DNA of 64,000 nt from Planomonospora parontospora. Lineage in GTDB: Bacteria; Actinomycetota; Actinomycetes; Streptosporangiales; Streptosporangiaceae. The stretch spans positions 434,001-498,000 of the forward strand of contig BMQD01000002.1 of the NCBI GenBank assembly GCA_014647935.1, written 5' to 3'. The translations under genes were made by a program, and so were the position numbers. How positions within the stretch are numbered: the stretch's first letter is position 1; each line of letters opens with the position of its first letter. Shown here in pieces: positions 43,094-52,400 of the stretch. Under the pieces are notes generated by a model. It worked only from the letters and a program-made list of their open reading frames with translations, did no database searches and was not told the DNA's origin.

Positions 43094-44869
43094 TCAGCAG
43101 TGGGGGGAGCAGAGGCGGCGCTTCATGCCCTCCAGGAAGACCTTCCGGATCTCCAGGATGTCCTTGACGATGTAGGCGTCGCCGTTGGTCGCCTTGGCGA
43201 TGGCGTCCATCTGCCGCTTGCCCTTGGGGGCGTCGGGGCCGAAGGCGATGATGAGGATGCTGACCGGCTTCTCCGGGTCGAACTCGTCCTTCAGGAGCTT
43301 CAGGAGTTCCTGGTTGCTCATCCCGCCGTCGGGGTCGTCGTTCCCGGCGCCGTCCGTCATGATGAGGATCGTGTTGATCTTGTCGCTCTTGTAGCCGTCC
43401 TTCATCATCCGGTAGGCGGCGGCGAGGGTGTCGTTGAGCCCGGTGTCACCGGTGGCCCTGGCCTGGACCCCGGCGAGCTTCTGGTTGATCAGGTTCCGGC
43501 GCAGCACGCCGTCCACGGTCTCGGTCAGCGGGCCGACCGAGACCGTCTCGCGGTAGTCCACCCCCTTGCCGTCGAGATGGGTGGAGAACTCCCACAACCC
43601 CATCTCGCTGCCGTTGGGGAACGGCTTCATGCCCTCGATGGCGATCCTGCTGATCGCCTGCATCCGGGTGAGCCCGGTGCCGGGGATGGGCAGCGCCATC
43701 GTGCCGGAGACGTCCAGGAGGGTGACCAGCCTGGTGCCGAGGTTGATCCGCGACCACGACTGGGACATGCTCGCCACGGTCTTGGGGTCGGGGGTCGGCA
43801 GCGCCTGCGGAGCCTCGGCCTGGAAGCCGTCCGCGTCGGAGATGGCCTTGCCGCCCTCGCCGTCCGGGGTGCGGAAGCCCTGGTCCTGGAGGGTCTTCTG
43901 GGCGGCGGGGGTGCCGAGCTCCTTGACGAACGCCTCGGCCGCCTTGCGGACGCCGGCGTCCTGGGCGGTGACCACCGCCGGGTAGTCGAGGTTGAAGGTG
44001 CCCTCGGCCGGATAGAGGGGGACGGCCGGGACCTCGGGCTTCTTGGTGTTGTTGAAGGCCCAGACGCCCTGCTCGGAGGAGACCCCCAGCGGGACGCGGC
44101 GGCCCTTGACGCCCAGGCTGGCCAGGAGCGCGCCCTGGTCCTTGACGGTCGAGGTGGACAGCGTCTTCATCGCGCCGACCAGCTGCTCGTCGCCGACGCC
44201 CGAGGCCGTGGCCACCCCGGCGGCGGCCAGCAGCGCGCCCAGCCCGGCGGAGTTGAGTGCGGGGTCCAGGGCGAGCACGCGGACCTTGCGGCCGGGGCCG
44301 TCCACGTTGGCCGCGTTCGTGGCGTTGATCATTCCGGTCCAGCTGGCGTCGCCGAAGCTCTTCTTCAGGTTCGGCACCACCGACCCGGAGGCCACCATGA
44401 CGACGGGGGACTGGGCGACGGACACGGCGGGCTCGGGGACGGACGGGTTCTTCGCCCGGACGCCGGTCACCCAGAGGCTGGAGTCGGGGATCCACAGGTC
44501 CATCGCGCCGACCTTGCCGCCGCTCCCGCCCAGCCCGGAGGCCACGGTGGCCGAGGCGGCCTTGGCCACCTTGACGGAGGCGCACCCGCCGCCGTCCTCC
44601 CGGCCCGCCTTGTTGAAGCGCTCCGCGATCTGGGAGACCGCGAGATGGATGTCGGGCGAGACGGTGACCCGGAGACCGGTCGCGTCCTCCGCGCATCCCC
44701 CGTCACGGTTGACGATCACGAAGGCGGCGACTCCGAGCAGTACGGCGAAGGCCACCGATCCCGCGAGCGGGACCAGTACCTTCCCCCGCCCGCCCCGCCG
44801 CCGCCGGGACGCCTCGCGGGGGGAGGTGTAGCCGTCGTCGAGTTCATCCGTCCGGTGGCGTCCGCCCAC
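43094..44869 (-). CDS. Membrane-anchored solute-binding plus von Willebrand A protein
   Basis: The 591-aa protein starts at GTG 44869 (AGAGGA nearby). One N-terminal helix (about 31-53) is followed by a type II periplasmic-binding fold (about 65-350; TVSPDIHLAVSQIAERFNKA, NLDYPAVVTAQDAGVRKAAE) and a vWA domain (about 375-580) with the MIDAS motif DVSGTM and TDGAGNDDPDGG. The C-terminus ends in a Cys pair (LCSPHC). Similar actinomycete proteins pair a binding domain with a vWA domain outside the membrane; role unknown, perhaps sensing or adhesion. It is monocistronic with a terminator. Confidence 0.85.
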   Translation of the reverse strand: MGGRHRTDELDDGYTSPREASRRRRGGRGKVLVPLAGSVAFAVLLGVAAFVIVNRDGGCAEDATGLRVTVSPDIHLAVSQIAERFNKAGREDGGGCASVKVAKAASATVASGLGGSGGKVGAMDLWIPDSSLWVTGVRAKNPSVPEPAVSVAQSPVVMVASGSVVPNLKKSFGDASWTGMINATNAANVDGPGRKVRVLALDPALNSAGLGALLAAAGVATASGVGDEQLVGAMKTLSTSTVKDQGALLASLGVKGRRVPLGVSSEQGVWAFNNTKKPEVPAVPLYPAEGTFNLDYPAVVTAQDAGVRKAAEAFVKELGTPAAQKTLQDQGFRTPDGEGGKAISDADGFQAEAPQALPTPDPKTVASMSQSWSRINLGTRLVTLLDVSGTMALPIPGTGLTRMQAISRIAIEGMKPFPNGSEMGLWEFSTHLDGKGVDYRETVSVGPLTETVDGVLRRNLINQKLAGVQARATGDTGLNDTLAAAYRMMKDGYKSDKINTILIMTDGAGNDDPDGGMSNQELLKLLKDEFDPEKPVSILIIAFGPDAPKGKRQMDAIAKATNGDAYIVKDILEIRKVFLEGMKRRLCSPHC

Positions 44870-45211
44870 GATGTCCTCTTCGGTGTCGATGTCCTGAAGC
44901 CAGCGGTCACCTTATCGGGAGGTAAACCGCAATATTCACGGAACTGTACTGGGAACACTTACTACGGCAAAACGCCCCTTTTAGTGTGGCTATTACTTCA
45001 TGTGACGAAACAGGGACTCGCGGTGTGCAACGGTCGCGCGGCGTCCGGCCGGGGGCACGGACCGTCGCGACCTGGTGCCCACCCGGCAGCCGCCGGTGAG
45101 GGCGATGGCGCCGACCGGGCGGCCATCGGTGGCGCCGTCCGGCGGCTTCAGCGGTTGCGGAGGCGGCGGCGCGGCGACCTCAGTGGCCGCCGCGGCGGCG
45201 GTGCGGCGGCC
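44870..45211. other. 342-bp gap with a candidate promoter for the vWA gene
   Basis: The left half is AT-richer than its surroundings and holds the promoter candidate listed separately. The right half (45060-45211) is GC-rich with CGGCGG and CCTCAGTGGC repeats and no convincing gene or RNA. Confidence 0.5.
44943..44970 (-). promoter_or_regulatory. Candidate sigma-70-type promoter for the vWA gene
   Basis: On the minus strand TTGCCG (44970-44965) and TACAGT (44948-44943) are spaced by 16 nt, about 74 bp upstream of the GTG start. Match to consensus is fair. Confidence 0.4.
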
Positions 45212-45865
45212 TCAGTGGCAGCAGGAGTGCCCCTGCCAGGTCCGCAGTCCCTCTCGCACGGCCACCGCGGCCAGGCACACGGCCATCAGCGGGTCCGCCC
45301 ACCACCAGCCGGCGCCGTTCAGCACCAGCCCGGCCAGCACGCCCGCGGCGAGCAGCCCGCACATGAGGTTCTGGGTGCCCTCGCCCGCGGTGGCCGTCGA
45401 GTGCAGCCGTGCGCCGAGCCGTCGTTTCGCCGCGCCCAGCAGCGGCATGCTCACCAGGCTGACCGCCGTCACCGCGATCCCGAGCGCGCTGGGCTCCGCC
45501 CGGTGCCCCGCGTCCAGGTCGTGCGCCACGTGCACCACGAGGTAGGGGGCGAGCAGCCAGAAGCTGACCGCCACCGCCCTGCGCGCCCGGTCCTCGGCGT
45601 CCGCCGAGTGCATCCGGGACCCGGTGAACCGCCAGACCACGATGAGGCTGGCGAGCGCCTCCACCAGGGACCAGACCCCCCAGCCGATCAGCGCGACCGA
45701 GTGGGCCCGCAGGCCCGCGGCGATGCCGAGCGCGCTCTCGGCGCCCAGCCAGGCGAGGGTGACCAGCGAGAGCGTGCGCGCCCGGCGGGCGTCGCGGAGC
45801 CAGCCGCCGTCGTGCGCCGGCCGTACCGGACCTGTCGCGGTCCGCTCCGCCCCCTGCTCGGCCAC
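45212..45865 (-). CDS. CDF-like cation transporter
   Basis: From GTG 45865 (AGGGGAG just upstream; ATG 45937 possible) the protein has 217 aa and about six membrane helices. SVALIGWGVWSLVEALASLIVVW is like the helix 2 Asp-containing region of cation diffusion facilitators, and AGWWWADPLMAVCLAAVAVREG carries the second metal Asp. The C-terminal soluble domain of classical CDF proteins is absent, and the chain ends with GHSCCH, a possible metal-binding tail. It would export a divalent metal, zinc being usual. Substrate is inferred only from family. Confidence 0.75.
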   Translation of the reverse strand: MAEQGAERTATGPVRPAHDGGWLRDARRARTLSLVTLAWLGAESALGIAAGLRAHSVALIGWGVWSLVEALASLIVVWRFTGSRMHSADAEDRARRAVAVSFWLLAPYLVVHVAHDLDAGHRAEPSALGIAVTAVSLVSMPLLGAAKRRLGARLHSTATAGEGTQNLMCGLLAAGVLAGLVLNGAGWWWADPLMAVCLAAVAVREGLRTWQGHSCCH

Positions 45866-46143
45866 TGGCTCCCCTGTCCTCTCCCGGTGACGGCCCCTCC
45901 GTCCGTCACGGAACGTTACCTCATGGTGACCGTCCATCTCCGGCTCCGGGGAACGGGGGCCGGTCCGTAGGATCCCGGAAAGATCCACTCGACCCCGTGG
46001 GAGCCCCGTGCCGTTCACGCCCAGCCACGTCGCCGCCGTGCTGCCGCTCGTCTCCTCGGATCGGATCCGCCCGGATTCGATCCGCCCGGCCCCGGCCGAA
46101 CCCTCCCGGGAGGCCTGACCGCGGGCCGTGGCAGGATTCGAAG

Positions 46144-47109
46144 GTGCACGACGCCCCGGATCCCCGCCTGACCGACTTCGCCCACCTGCGCGACGTCGAG
46201 CTCCGCAAGAGTCTGGAGGCCGAGCACGGCCTGTTCATCGCGGAGGGGGAGAAGGTCATCCGCCGCGCCGTGGCCGCCGGCTACCCGGTGCGCTCGGTAC
46301 TGCTGACCCGCCGCTGGGTCGACTCCCTCGCCGACGTCCTCGCCGGCCTCGGCGACCGGGTCCACGTGGTGGACGACGACGTGATGGAGGAGATCACGGG
46401 GTTTCCCGTGCACCGGGGCGCGCTCGCCTCGATGGAACGGCGGGTCCTGCCCTCCGTGGCGGAGATCCTCGCCGGGCCGCCCCGCGGAGGCGGCCGGACC
46501 GCGGAGGCGGAGCCGGTGTGCACGCAGGCCGCAGCGGAGCCGGGCCGAGCGCAAGCTGCGGCGGAGCCGGGCCGAGCGGAGGCCGCGGCGGGGGAGGGCC
46601 GCGACGGCGGGGCCCGGACGACCGGGGAGCGGAGCGCTCCCGGCCGCGTCCTGGTCCTGGAGGACCTCGTGGACCACGGCAACGTCGGCGCCATCTTCCG
46701 GTGCGCCGCGGCCCTGGGCGTCGAGGCGGTGATCCTCTCGCCCCGCTGCGCCGACCCGCTCTACCGCAGGTCCGTCAAGGTCTCGATGGGCGCGGTCTTC
46801 GCGATCCCGTACGCGCGGATGGCCGACTGGTACGACGGCCTGGCGGAGCTGCGCGCGGCGGGCTTCCTGACGCTGGCGCTCACCCCCGACCAGGCCGCCG
46901 CGCCCCTGGACGGGGTGGAGATGCCGGAGCGGGTGGCGCTGCTGCTGGGATCGGAGGGCGACGGGCTCTCCTCCCGGTGGCTGCACGAGGCCGACCTGCC
47001 GGTGTGCATCCCGATGAGCCCGGCCGCGATGGGCCTGGGCGTCGACTCCCTCAACGTGGTGGCCGCCGCCGCCATCGCCTGCCACGGCCTGATGCGCCGG
47101 GACCGGTGA
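46144..47109 (+). CDS. TrmH/SpoU-family RNA 2'-O-methyltransferase
   Basis: GTG 46144 has AGGA 7 nt upstream and gives a 321-aa protein. An N-terminal RNA-binding domain (FIAEGEKVIRRAVAAGYPVR) leads to a SPOUT domain with the three motifs: DHGNVGAIFRCAAALG, ALLLGSEGDGLSS and IPMSPAAMGLGVDSLNVVAA. It methylates 2'-OH of rRNA or tRNA with SAM. Between the domains is a 45-residue insert with AAAEPGRA repeats that other TrmH proteins lack. It is divergent from the CDF gene; the TrmH and carboxypeptidase genes converge. Confidence 0.9.
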   Translation: MHDAPDPRLTDFAHLRDVELRKSLEAEHGLFIAEGEKVIRRAVAAGYPVRSVLLTRRWVDSLADVLAGLGDRVHVVDDDVMEEITGFPVHRGALASMERRVLPSVAEILAGPPRGGGRTAEAEPVCTQAAAEPGRAQAAAEPGRAEAAAGEGRDGGARTTGERSAPGRVLVLEDLVDHGNVGAIFRCAAALGVEAVILSPRCADPLYRRSVKVSMGAVFAIPYARMADWYDGLAELRAAGFLTLALTPDQAAAPLDGVEMPERVALLLGSEGDGLSSRWLHEADLPVCIPMSPAAMGLGVDSLNVVAAAAIACHGLMRRDR

Positions 47110-47188
47110 ACCGGGAGCCCCGGCCCGGTCTCCTCATCGGGCGGGGGATCGGGGCGGCGTCCCCCCCCCTCGTTCCGTGAGGAGGACG

Positions 47189-48235
47189 TCAAAGGACGGT
47201 GGAGTCCAGGGCCGGCAGGTCCAGCAGGCCTCCCGGCGGGGCGGGCGGGGCGGGCTCCCCGCCGCCCGGCGGCGGGCCGTCCGGCACCGGGGCCTCCTCG
47301 ATCAGCCTCTCGGCCCAGTCCAGCAGCCGCCCGGCGGTCTGGAAACGCCGCTTGGAGCGGGTCTCGCCCAGCAGCACGCCGACCAGCCGGTGGCCGTCGC
47401 GGTCGGCGGCGAAGGCCAGGCAGTAGCCGGCGGCGCCGGTGTAGCCGGTCTTGACGCCCAGCACTCCGGGTGTGCCGAGCAGTTCGTTGGTGTTGGTCCA
47501 GACGTGCCGGCGGTGTGCGGCGGTCCTGCGCACGACGTACCTCTCGGTGGAGGCGATGGCGGACAGCACCGGGTGGCGGAGCGCGAGGTCGCTCAGCCTC
47601 ACCTGGTCGGCCGCGGTGGAGTGGCCGCCGCGCGGCCGGGGCAGCCCGTCGGCGTTGGTGTAGACGGTGTCGGCCAGTCCCAGGGAGCGGGCCGTGGCGT
47701 TCATCTTGGCGACGAACCTCTTCTGGCCCGGGCCGTAGACGCGGGCCAGCGCGTGGGTGGCGTCCGCCCCGGAGGGGAGCATCGCGCCGTGCAGCAGGTC
47801 CTTGACGGTCAGCCGCTCCCCGGCGCGCAGCGAGGCGTCGGTGGCGTCGTTCCGCCGGGCGTACGCCACGTCCCCGGCCTTGACCGTCACGAGATCGGTC
47901 AGCCGGGCCTCGCGCAGCACGACGTACGCCGTCATGATCTTGGCCAGGCTGGCGACCGGCATCCTCCGGGTCGCCTCCTTGCCGAAGTGGGCCGTTCCGG
48001 TGGTCGTGTCGACCAGGTAGGCGGCGCGGGCGGAGACGGCGGGGGCCGCCGGGACGGCCGGTCCGGTGAGGCCGGGCGGTCCGGTCAGGGACGCGGGTTC
48101 CGCCAGGATGACGCGTCCCGCCGGGGCCGCCGGGGCGGCCGGTCCGGCCAGGGCGGGCGGCCCGGTCGGTCCGGTCAGTCCGAACACGGTGACGCAGGCG
48201 GTCAGGAGGATTCCCCCGTTAGGCATGCGAGTCAT
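47189..48235 (-). CDS. D-alanyl-D-alanine carboxypeptidase (DacC-like)
   Basis: The 348-aa protein has a signal segment, a TGPPGLTGPA-type linker and an S11 peptidase domain with SLAK (Ser96, Lys99), SGA (155-157, normally SGN) and KTGYT (262-266). It trims the terminal D-Ala of peptidoglycan peptides outside the cell. The Asn to Ala change in the second motif is seen in some actinomycete members. The gene overlaps the end of the VTT gene by 17 nt if ATG 48235 is used (ATG 48226 gives 8 nt), so it is probably translated in the same operon. Confidence 0.88.
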   Translation of the reverse strand: MTRMPNGGILLTACVTVFGLTGPTGPPALAGPAAPAAPAGRVILAEPASLTGPPGLTGPAVPAAPAVSARAAYLVDTTTGTAHFGKEATRRMPVASLAKIMTAYVVLREARLTDLVTVKAGDVAYARRNDATDASLRAGERLTVKDLLHGAMLPSGADATHALARVYGPGQKRFVAKMNATARSLGLADTVYTNADGLPRPRGGHSTAADQVRLSDLALRHPVLSAIASTERYVVRRTAAHRRHVWTNTNELLGTPGVLGVKTGYTGAAGYCLAFAADRDGHRLVGVLLGETRSKRRFQTAGRLLDWAERLIEEAPVPDGPPPGGGEPAPPAPPGGLLDLPALDSTVL

Positions 48236-48785
48236 CGTGGCAGAGCGCCTCGGAGCTCCGCGGGAGCCGCGCCTCCTCGGCGCGCCGGGCGGCCCTGCGG
48301 CGGCGCCACCGGAAGAGCAGGACGACCGCGGCGACCACCGCGGCGGCCACGGCGCCCGCCGCGAGGGGCGACTCCCCGGCCAGCCCCGCCCACCCCCAGA
48401 TCACCGAGTACAGGCCGAAGGAGGTGACCGGTACCCAGGTCAGGCAGCCGAGTGCGCTGGCCACGACGTACCAGGGGTAGGAGACGCGCAGCACGCCCGC
48501 CACCCACGGCAGCGTGTGCCGCAGCACCGGGACCCAGAAGCAGCCGTAGACGGCGAGCGCGCCCCAGCGGCGCACCGCGTTCTCGGCCGCCCGCACGTGC
48601 TCGGGCCTGATCCTGCGCCCGACCCGGGAGGCGTACAGCCGCGGCCCGAGCGCGTGGCCGATCCAGTAGTAGGCCTGGAACGCGCCGAACAGGGCCGCCC
48701 CGCCCAGCACGACCCAGAGCCAGAGCGGCAGGCCGAAGACGGAGGCGGAGGTGGGATCGGGAAGGGCCGCCGAGAGGGGTCGCAT
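48219..48785 (-). CDS. DedA/VTT-domain membrane protein
   Basis: The 188-aa protein has about five helices and VTT-domain marks: FGAFQAYYWIGHALGPRLYA, and RFVPVLRHTLPW-like WVPVLRHTLPWVAGVLRVSY. DedA proteins act in lipid-carrier or lipid scrambling and membrane homeostasis. It is somewhat short, and the first helix pair is reduced. Its start lies 47 bp from an iron-box, so iron control is likely. It overlaps the DD-carboxypeptidase gene downstream. Confidence 0.82.
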   Translation of the reverse strand: MRPLSAALPDPTSASVFGLPLWLWVVLGGAALFGAFQAYYWIGHALGPRLYASRVGRRIRPEHVRAAENAVRRWGALAVYGCFWVPVLRHTLPWVAGVLRVSYPWYVVASALGCLTWVPVTSFGLYSVIWGWAGLAGESPLAAGAVAAAVVAAVVLLFRWRRRRAARRAEEARLPRSSEALCHDDSHA

Positions 48786-48831
48786 CTGTGAACGTCACCG
48801 CCATGATCGTGGTGCCTGACCTTTTGAGGTC

Positions 48832-48850
48832 TTAGGTCAGGCTTACCTCA
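48832..48850. promoter_or_regulatory. Iron-box (IdeR/DmdR-type operator)
   Basis: TTAGGTCAGGCTTACCTCA matches the 19-bp DtxR-family consensus TTAGGTTAGGCTAACCTAA at 16 of 19 positions. It lies 47 bp upstream of the VTT start on the minus strand and 94 bp upstream of the secreted protein on the plus strand, so either or both may be iron-repressed. Confidence 0.75.
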
Positions 48851-48943
48851 CTTTAGACCTTGAAGGCCACTGCAAGCAGTCCGCAAGCAAGGATCAACTG
48901 CTCCGCCGTACACCTGGGGTGGAACGAAGGAGAGGTGCCTGTC

Positions 48944-49462
48944 ATGAGCCCGCGGAGCAGCGTCGTACCGGTGGTCGCCAGCGGAACCGCGACCGTCCTG
49001 AGACTGCTGTCGGCCACGCTCGTCTTCGCCGCGCTCTACGCGGGGGCGGAGTCGCTGGGCGGCTCGGCCCGGGCCGAGGCCGCCGGACCGGAGCGGGTGC
49101 GGACGGTGACCCTCTCGGCGCAGGCGGGGAAGTCCGCCGCGGAGCGGGCGCCGGAGCCCGGCACGGTGGCCGTCGACGAGGTCCCCGGGGGCGGGCGCTG
49201 CGAGCGGACCTACCGGGTGCGGAGCCTGGTCGGCAACCCCGACCCCGGGGAGACCGTCTCGTACGGCTGGCGCCTGCAGCGCTGGAGCCCGGCGACCAGG
49301 ACCTGGCGGACCTACCTCACCTCCGGCTCGGGCTTCACCGGCGCGAGCCGGACCGCCGAGTGGGAGCCCCGGATCGTCGGCAACCCCGGCCTGTACCGGG
49401 TGAAGCTCTCGGTCGACGGCGGTGCCACCCTGCGCAGCGAGAAGTTCATGGTCAGCTGCTGA
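48944..49462 (+). CDS. Small secreted Ig-like protein
   Basis: ATG 48944 has AGGAGAGG 8 nt upstream. The 172-aa product has an N-terminal membrane/signal segment (about 18-38) and a folded domain with one likely disulfide (RCERTYRV near residue 88 and the terminal VSC). The strand pattern TVSYGWRLQRW and GLYRVKLSVDGG looks Ig-like and is similar in plan to the extracellular domain of the pseudokinase. No enzyme motif is visible. The iron-box upstream makes it a candidate for iron-regulated expression. Confidence 0.65.
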   Translation: MSPRSSVVPVVASGTATVLRLLSATLVFAALYAGAESLGGSARAEAAGPERVRTVTLSAQAGKSAAERAPEPGTVAVDEVPGGGRCERTYRVRSLVGNPDPGETVSYGWRLQRWSPATRTWRTYLTSGSGFTGASRTAEWEPRIVGNPGLYRVKLSVDGGATLRSEKFMVSC

Positions 49463-49483
49463 CCCGGCCGGGTCCGGTCCTTC

Positions 49484-52400
49484 TCAGCCGTTCAGGGAGC
49501 GCTGCGCCGCCTCGACCCAGCGGGGCACGCCGACCCGCTCGGCCACCTCCAGCGCCTTGGCGTAGTGGGACCGCGCCGCGTCGGTGAAACCCAGCCGGAG
49601 CGCGAGGTCGCCGAGCGTCAGCGCGACCGGCCAGAGCGCGACCACGCCGGTGCCCGCCCCCGCGATCCGCTCGGAGAACGGCTTCAGCGTGTCGTAGGCC
49701 TCGACCATCCGCTCCCGGTCGTCGAGCAGCATGCCCGCCAGCGCCCGCCAGATCAGCGCCAGCTCGTAGAGGAAGTCCGGCCGCACCGGCGTCTTCACCG
49801 CGATGACCGCGCGCGCGTCGCGCTCGTGCCCCGCGGATGCCAGCGCCACCGCGTAGGCGTCCAGCGTCCACTTGGCGCCGCGCTGGTGCGCCTCGGCCAG
49901 CGGCTCCACCATCTCCGCGGCCTGGCCGTTGACCAGCCGCAGGCAGAAGGTGGTGATCAGCGGCAGGTCCTGGCGGCCCTCCAGCATCCCGGCCCGGGCG
50001 GTCAGCCGAGCGGCGTCGCGGTAGGCCCGCTCCGCGCCGGGGAAGTCACCGGCGATCATCAGGCGCTGCCCGGCGTACCACGCGCCGACGGCGGCCGGCG
50101 CGGGCAGGCCGTACCGCCGGGCCAGCCGCTCGGCCGCCGCGACGTGCGCGTCGGCCTCGGCGAACGCGCCCGAGGCGGCCGAGCACTCCATCAGCACCAG
50201 GTGGGCCAGGGCCTGCACCGCGACCTGCCCGCTGGCCTCGCCGACCTGGAGCAGCTCCCGCCCGATGACCTCCCGCTCGCCGACCGGCGCGATGCCGTAC
50301 GACTGGCGCAGGCGCCCGCTCAGCGCGGTCGCCAGCAGCGCCGGGTCGCCGGTCCGGCGGGCCAGTTCCTCGGCCTCCAGCGAGGCCTGCTCGCCCCGGG
50401 AGGTGGCCGAGCCCTCCAGCTCCAGCGCGACCGTGGCCAGCAGGCTGGCCCGCAGCGACTGCTCGGCGGCGGGCAGCTCCACCAGCGCCCGCTCGGCGAC
50501 GTCCACGATCTCCCACGCGGTCCGGGTGAAGTCGCGCGCCATGCCCTTGTGCGGTACGGCCAGCGACGCGGCGACCCGGGCGGTGAGCTCCAGGTCGCCC
50601 AGCGGGCGGGCCGCCTCCATCGCCTCGCGCCGGTGGCGGCGGGCCGCCGCCATGTCCCCGCACAGGGCCAGCGCCCTGATCAGCCGCAGCGTCAGCAGCA
50701 GCCGCTCGCGGGCGGTCTCCGGGGTCTGGGTCACGCCGGAGCGGTCGAAGGCGGCGATGGCCTGCGCCCAGAGGGTGGCCGCCTCCCGGTGGGCGAAGCG
50801 GCGCTCGGCCTGCTCGGCCGCTAGTCCGGCGTAGTGCACCGCCTTGACCGCGGTCTCGGTGGTCCCGGCCGCGTCGTAGTGGTGCGCCAGCGCGGCCACG
50901 TCCCCGGGGCTCCTGCGCTCGATCACCGCGGCCACCGCGGCGTGCAGCCGGGAACGGCGCAGCCGCGAGGCGTCGGAGTAGAGCGTGTCGCGCATCAGGT
51001 CGTGGTCGAAGCGGAGCCGGCCGGGACCCGGCTCGGTGACCAGGCCCGCCAGCAGCGCGGCCTCCACGGCCTCGACGACCGCGTCCTCGTCGCCGGCCAC
51101 GTCCACCAGCACGTCCACGTCGACGTCGCGGCCGATCACCGCGGCCTGCAGCAGGATCTGCTGGGCGGCGGCGGGCAGCCGGGAGATGCGCCGCCGCAGC
51201 ACGTCGCGGACGCCGGACGGCACCCCGGAGATCACCTCGGCGGCCGTGGCGCGGTCGCTGACCGCCTCGGCGTCGAGCAGGCGCACGGTCTCGCGGACGA
51301 AGAAGGGGTTGCCGCGGGTCCGCTCCACGATGCTCTCGACGGCCTCCTCGTCCACCTCGCGTACGCAGGTCGCCCGGACCAGCTCCGCCACCGCCTTGGG
51401 GTCCAGCCCGGACAGGGCCACCCGGACCGGGCCGAGGCGGGCCAGCGCGGCCAGTACCTCGGCCTGCCGGTCGGTCAGCTCGCTGTCACGGCAGGTGACC
51501 ACCAGCAGCACCCGGCTCCCGGCCAGCAGGCTCGGCAGCGCGCGCAGCAGCGCCAGCGTCTGGTCGTCGGCCCAGTGCAGGTCCTCCAGCGTGAGCAGGA
51601 TCGGGGTGTCGCGCGCGATCGCGGCGATGTAGCCGCCCACCGCCCGGTGCAGCCGGAAACCGCCGGACGCCTGGTCGTCGTCGGGATCGGGGGCGGTGTC
51701 GTCCAGCAGCGGGGCGAGCAGCGGGGCGTACTCGCCGGGACCGGCCATGCCCACCAGGGTGCGCAGGATCTCCACCCAGGCCCAGCCGGGCGGGGTGGCG
51801 CTGCTGTCCGGGCAGGCGCCGGAGGCGGTGCCCCAGCCGTCGGCCGACAGCCGCGTGGTGAGCTGGCGGACCAGCGTGCTCTTGCCCGCGCCCGCGTCAC
51901 CGCTGATCACCGCGACGGTGAAGCGGCCGGTCCTGGCCGCGGCCGCGGTCAGCCGCTCCAGCTCGGCGTCGCGGCCCACGAACGGCTCGGGCTCCAGCGG
52001 CGGCGGCTCGACCGGGGCCAGCGCGGCGGGCCGGGGCGGCCAGGTGTCGGCCGGGACCACCGGGCGCTGCCTGCCCTGCGGGACGGGCAGCTGCAGGCCG
52101 GGGTCCTGGGACAGGATGTCGGACTCCAGCTTGCGCAGCGCAGGGCCGGGGTCGATGCCCAGCTCGTCGGCGAGGATCGTGCGGGCCCTGCGCAGCGCGG
52201 CCAGCGCGTCGCCCTGCCGCCCGCACCGGTACAGGCCCAGGGCGAGCAGCCGCCAGCCCTCCTCGCGCAGGGGGTGCTCGGTGGTCAGCGCTTCCAGATC
52301 GGGCACCGCCTCCGAGGGCATGCCCAGGCGCAGGCCGCTGTCGGCGTGCCGCTCGCGGGCGACCAGCCGCAGCTCGGTCAGGCGGTTCACCTCCGCCTCG

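Noticed and set aside
45170-45235. CCTCAGTGGC repeats as a remnant of a duplicated transporter C-terminus
   Set aside because: The similarity is about 10 bp in low-complexity GC-rich DNA, which is within chance.
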